A DNA stretch of 7,621 bases. Origin: an uncultured Methanobrevibacter sp. (lineage in GTDB: Archaea; Methanobacteriota; Methanobacteria; Methanobacteriales; Methanobacteriaceae). Location of the stretch: the NCBI RefSeq assembly GCF_900316895.1, contig NZ_ONER01000071.1, positions 1 to 7,621 of the forward strand, read 5' to 3'. The translations under genes were made by a program, and so were the position numbers. The notes beneath the pieces were generated by a model. That model worked only from the letters and a program-made list of their open reading frames with translations. It had not been told where the DNA came from and ran no database searches. Of the stretch, positions 5,517-7,621 are shown piece by piece. Numbering within the stretch: position 1 is the first letter of the stretch; each line of letters opens with the position of its first letter.

Positions 5517-5539
5517 GGGAATTTATAAAGTTTAATTGA

Positions 5540-6586
5540 ATGAAGCAAGATTATAATTTTGAGGAATATTTGAGAAAAGCACTATCCAACTCAATAAGCT
5601 CACAAAATCCATCGCAAACCGCAAAAAATAAGGCAAGAAAACTATCCCCATCATATTATCAGGATTTGAAAGAAAAGCTTTTAATCGAATATGATAAGAA
5701 ATCCTTGAATGAGGTAATGGATTGTAAAATATCCAAGACATCCTTCGGAGACGTACTGAAAATAACAAAAAAGGAAAGGATAGATTTTAATATTGAGGAT
5801 AATGATTTCATGCATCAGATGAACTGCAATTTGAAATTGCTGCCGAAAATAGGTCTTAAAACAGAGCAGAATCTTAAGAATAAAGGTTATGATACAATTG
5901 AATCTCTTACAAATCATGACAGGTATGGCGATTCCGCATCTGAGTTTTTAAGGAATTTGGATGAGATGTCATTTTGTGAAATCATTGACCTGTTGGACGA
6001 TAACAGATATTCAAAAAAATGCAGGGATAACGTAATCAAAAGCATTAGCTTAACGGATGAGGAAAACTTCAAGTTCATGGATATTGAGACAAAAGGTTTG
6101 TCTAATGTTCCGATAATTTTGATAGGTGTTGCGGAAATCAAGGGAAGCAACATAGTGGCATCTCAATATTTCCTGAGGGATTACACCGAAGAGGCAAGCA
6201 TCATTGATGCCTACCTGTCTCATTTGGATGAGGATTCAATTCATGTGACATTCAATGGAAAAACTTTTGATGTACCTTTCATAAAAAATAGATGTAGATA
6301 CAATAGGATTGATGCCGATTTGGATTTGCCTCACCTTGATTTGATGTATTTTGCAAAAAATCTATGGGGTGAAAAGCTGCCGAATTGCCAGCTGCAAACA
6401 ATAGAAAAAGAATTGTTTGGAATAGAACGTGTTGATGATGTTCCGGGACAGTATATTCCCGGATATTATGATGCTTATTTAGAAGAGAATAATATAGGTC
6501 CCGTAGTGCCGATAATAGAGCACAATGCCCAGGATATTATTTCACTTGCAAGCTTTTTAGATAAAATGTATAGGGATGTAAATTAA
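5540..6586 (+). CDS. HhH plus RNase H-like 3'-5' exonuclease, YprB/MrfB type
   Basis: Predicted metal-dependent nuclease of the RNase_H_2 (YprB) branch of the DnaQ-like fold; Bacillus YprB (MrfB) acts in mitomycin C damage repair with the helicase MrfA. In 348 residues, an N-terminal region of about 95 residues without known motifs is followed by a helix-hairpin-helix-like segment (LPKIGLKTEQNLKNKGYD, 101-118) likely to bind nucleic acid. The nuclease domain spans about 176-345. Its metal-binding acidic residues are in DIET (Asp181, Glu183), NGKTFDVPF (Asp244) and HNAQDIISL (His328, Asp332), so the active site looks complete. MrfB carries a C-terminal TPR region that is absent here; instead the next gene, one base downstream, encodes a helical repeat protein. 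The ATG at 5540 fits a leaderless transcript from the TATA box at 5507. Substrate (DNA or RNA) and pathway are inferred; no helicase gene lies in the window. Confidence 0.85.
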   Translation: MKQDYNFEEYLRKALSNSISSQNPSQTAKNKARKLSPSYYQDLKEKLLIEYDKKSLNEVMDCKISKTSFGDVLKITKKERIDFNIEDNDFMHQMNCNLKLLPKIGLKTEQNLKNKGYDTIESLTNHDRYGDSASEFLRNLDEMSFCEIIDLLDDNRYSKKCRDNVIKSISLTDEENFKFMDIETKGLSNVPIILIGVAEIKGSNIVASQYFLRDYTEEASIIDAYLSHLDEDSIHVTFNGKTFDVPFIKNRCRYNRIDADLDLPHLDLMYFAKNLWGEKLPNCQLQTIEKELFGIERVDDVPGQYIPGYYDAYLEENNIGPVVPIIEHNAQDIISLASFLDKMYRDVN

Positions 6587-6587
6587 A

Positions 6588-7621
6588 ATGGGATTATTTG
6601 ACAGATTCAAGAAAAGCGATAACAAAAAAGAAAAACCTAAAAAGGAAGAAAAGGTAATTCCCGATGATTTGGAAATTGATGAGGATCAACTGGTTTTAAA
6701 GGACATAGCCATAAACAGCAAGGACAGGTATCAAAGAGCGGCCGCCGCCGACCAAATCACTGACCAATATGTGGCTTTGGATTTGGCCAAAAACGTTAAG
6801 GACCGTGCAATCAGACTGATTGCAATAAATAATGTTAAGGATGAAAGACTTTTAAGGGATGCTGCTGAAAACTCCCAATTTTTCGATGTTAGAAGCTTTG
6901 CATGGGAAAGGCTTGGTGAAAACAACAAATCAATTGCCGAAGTTGTAATCAATACAAAAAAGGGTCCTGAGGTTGATGAAATCTTTGAAAAGGTGGTTGA
7001 TGAGGAAACCCTCAAATGGATTGCAATCGATGCTCAGGATAAAAGATACAGAAATGCCGCCGTTGAAAAAATTAATGATGCTGATGTATTATATGATCTG
7101 GTCTTTAAGGCAAAGGACAAATCAATCAGAAAGGCCTGTGTGGAAAAGGAAACATTCGCCAGTGAAGAGATGCTTCAGAAAGTGGCAATTGAGGATAAGG
7201 ATGAATCTGTTAAGATTGCTGCGGTCAAAAAGATTGAAGATGACAAATGCCTCGAAAACATTGCATTGAATGAGGATAACGCGAAAATAAGGACCCTGAT
7301 TTTTGATAAAATTGATGATATAGATATTTTAAGAGACATTGCCATAAACTCCAAAAAAGCGGATGTGAGATTGGATTTAGTTCAGAAACTCGACGATGAA
7401 GAGTTATTGGAACAGATTGCCCTAAATGATTCCGACAAGATTGTCAGAAGCGAAGCGGTCAAAAAGATAACTGATGAAAATGTTTTATTGGAGGTTATTG
7501 CATCCGATGATGACAGGTTTGTTCGCCAAATCGCTGTTAAAAACATTTCCAATCCTGAAGATTTGATTAAGATTGCTCTTGAAGACGATGACCAGTTTGT
7601 AAGAAATCATGCAATAACAAA
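6588..7621 (+). CDS. Protein of 26-residue HEAT-like repeats (3' truncated by window)
   Basis: Starts with ATG one base after the exonuclease stop and stays open for 344 codons to the right edge. After a basic N terminus (MGLFDRFKKSDNKKEKPKKEEK, of which residues 1-9 could form an amphipathic helix) the protein is almost entirely alpha-helical repeats. The repeats are 49-74, 75-100, 101-127, 128-153, 154-179, 180-207, 208-233, 234-259, 260-285, 286-311 and 312-337, nearly all exactly 26 residues, with half a unit before and one cut off after. The pattern is [VI]R at positions 1-2, a hydrophobic residue at 6 and 9, D/N near 11, LL at 15-16, [IV]A at 19-20, then an acidic turn. Such solenoids bind proteins or nucleic acid; no catalytic motif is seen. 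The period is shorter than usual HEAT (about 37-47) and closer to leucine-rich-repeat variants. A faint AGGG at 6572-6575 may serve as ribosome site. Tight coupling suggests it works with the exonuclease. Confidence 0.85.
   Translation, partial: MGLFDRFKKSDNKKEKPKKEEKVIPDDLEIDEDQLVLKDIAINSKDRYQRAAAADQITDQYVALDLAKNVKDRAIRLIAINNVKDERLLRDAAENSQFFDVRSFAWERLGENNKSIAEVVINTKKGPEVDEIFEKVVDEETLKWIAIDAQDKRYRNAAVEKINDADVLYDLVFKAKDKSIRKACVEKETFASEEMLQKVAIEDKDESVKIAAVKKIEDDKCLENIALNEDNAKIRTLIFDKIDDIDILRDIAINSKKADVRLDLVQKLDDEELLEQIALNDSDKIVRSEAVKKITDENVLLEVIASDDDRFVRQIAVKNISNPEDLIKIALEDDDQFVRNHAIT

Larger units (their letters stand above)
5207..5539. other. Divergent intergenic region with hairpin cluster
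   Basis: About 330 bases between two divergently transcribed genes, much longer than any other gap in the window. It holds a promoter on each side and, in the middle (5321-5430), three inverted repeats listed separately. No open reading frame of useful size, tRNA or CRISPR repeat was seen. An 11-base direct repeat, TATAAAGTTTA, occurs at 5457-5467 and 5524-5534. As no terminator is needed between divergent genes, the hairpins suggest either a small RNA gene or protein-binding operators. Confidence 0.6.

Noticed and set aside
5457..5534. Direct repeat TATAAAGTTTA at 5457-5467 and 5524-5534
   Set aside because: Only 11 bases and nearly all A/T in an AT-rich promoter region; likely chance or simply two TATA-like words.
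5540..6586. Reading the exonuclease as a Cas4 or DNA polymerase exonuclease fragment
   Set aside because: There is no Cas4 cysteine cluster and no polymerase motifs; the DIET, NGKTFD and HNAQD blocks fit the RNase_H_2/YprB group.
6738..6750. GC-rich patch with a NotI-like GCGGCCGC in AT-rich DNA
   Set aside because: It is in frame and encodes a run of Ala that fits the first repeat helix. There is no break in the repeat pattern and no sign of a cloning junction or insertion.
6973..7269. 98-codon open frame inside the repeat-protein gene
   Set aside because: It is out of frame with the long 6588-7621 reading, which shows regular 26-residue repeats throughout. The alternative is rich in Arg, Lys and Met and has no recognisable pattern.

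Overview
The window looks like chromosomal DNA from a strongly AT-rich methanogenic archaeon, most likely Methanobrevibacter or a close relative in Methanobacteriales. Four things point there: the archaeal-only CoA enzyme 4-phosphopantoate--beta-alanine ligase, a class III (archaeal type IV pilin-like) signal peptide next to an archaeal A24 peptidase, an archaeal Dph6-type PP-loop protein, and promoters with TATA boxes placed for leaderless transcripts. Genus is inferred from gene content and composition only.

Layout. 1-575 (+) is the 3' end of pyrG, followed by a T-tract. 671-1965 (+) is a two-gene operon: an A24 prepilin peptidase and a pilin-like protein with a class III signal peptide. 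2034-3528 (+) is another two-gene unit: an unrecognised three-span membrane protein with an ectodomain rich in N-glycosylation sequons, then a Dph6-like ATP pyrophosphatase. It meets a leftward operon end to end with no spacer. That operon (5206 down to 3529, minus strand) encodes a small four-span membrane protein, phosphopantothenate synthetase and a UPF0200-type P-loop kinase. A roughly 330-bp divergent intergenic region (5207-5539) holds three perfect or near-perfect hairpins. 5540 to the right edge (+) carries an HhH plus RNase H-like (YprB/MrfB-type) exonuclease and, one base later, a protein built of 26-residue HEAT-like repeats that runs off the window.

How they work together. PyrG makes CTP. 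The peptidase very probably processes the pilin-like protein encoded beside it. PPS makes 4'-phosphopantothenate for CoA, and the overlapping kinase gene may serve the same pathway. The Dph6-like protein fits the last step of diphthamide formation on elongation factor 2. The exonuclease and repeat protein look like a nuclease and scaffold pair, which is the least explained part of the window together with the hairpin cluster. No tRNA, rRNA, CRISPR array, insertion sequence or clear mobile element was seen.
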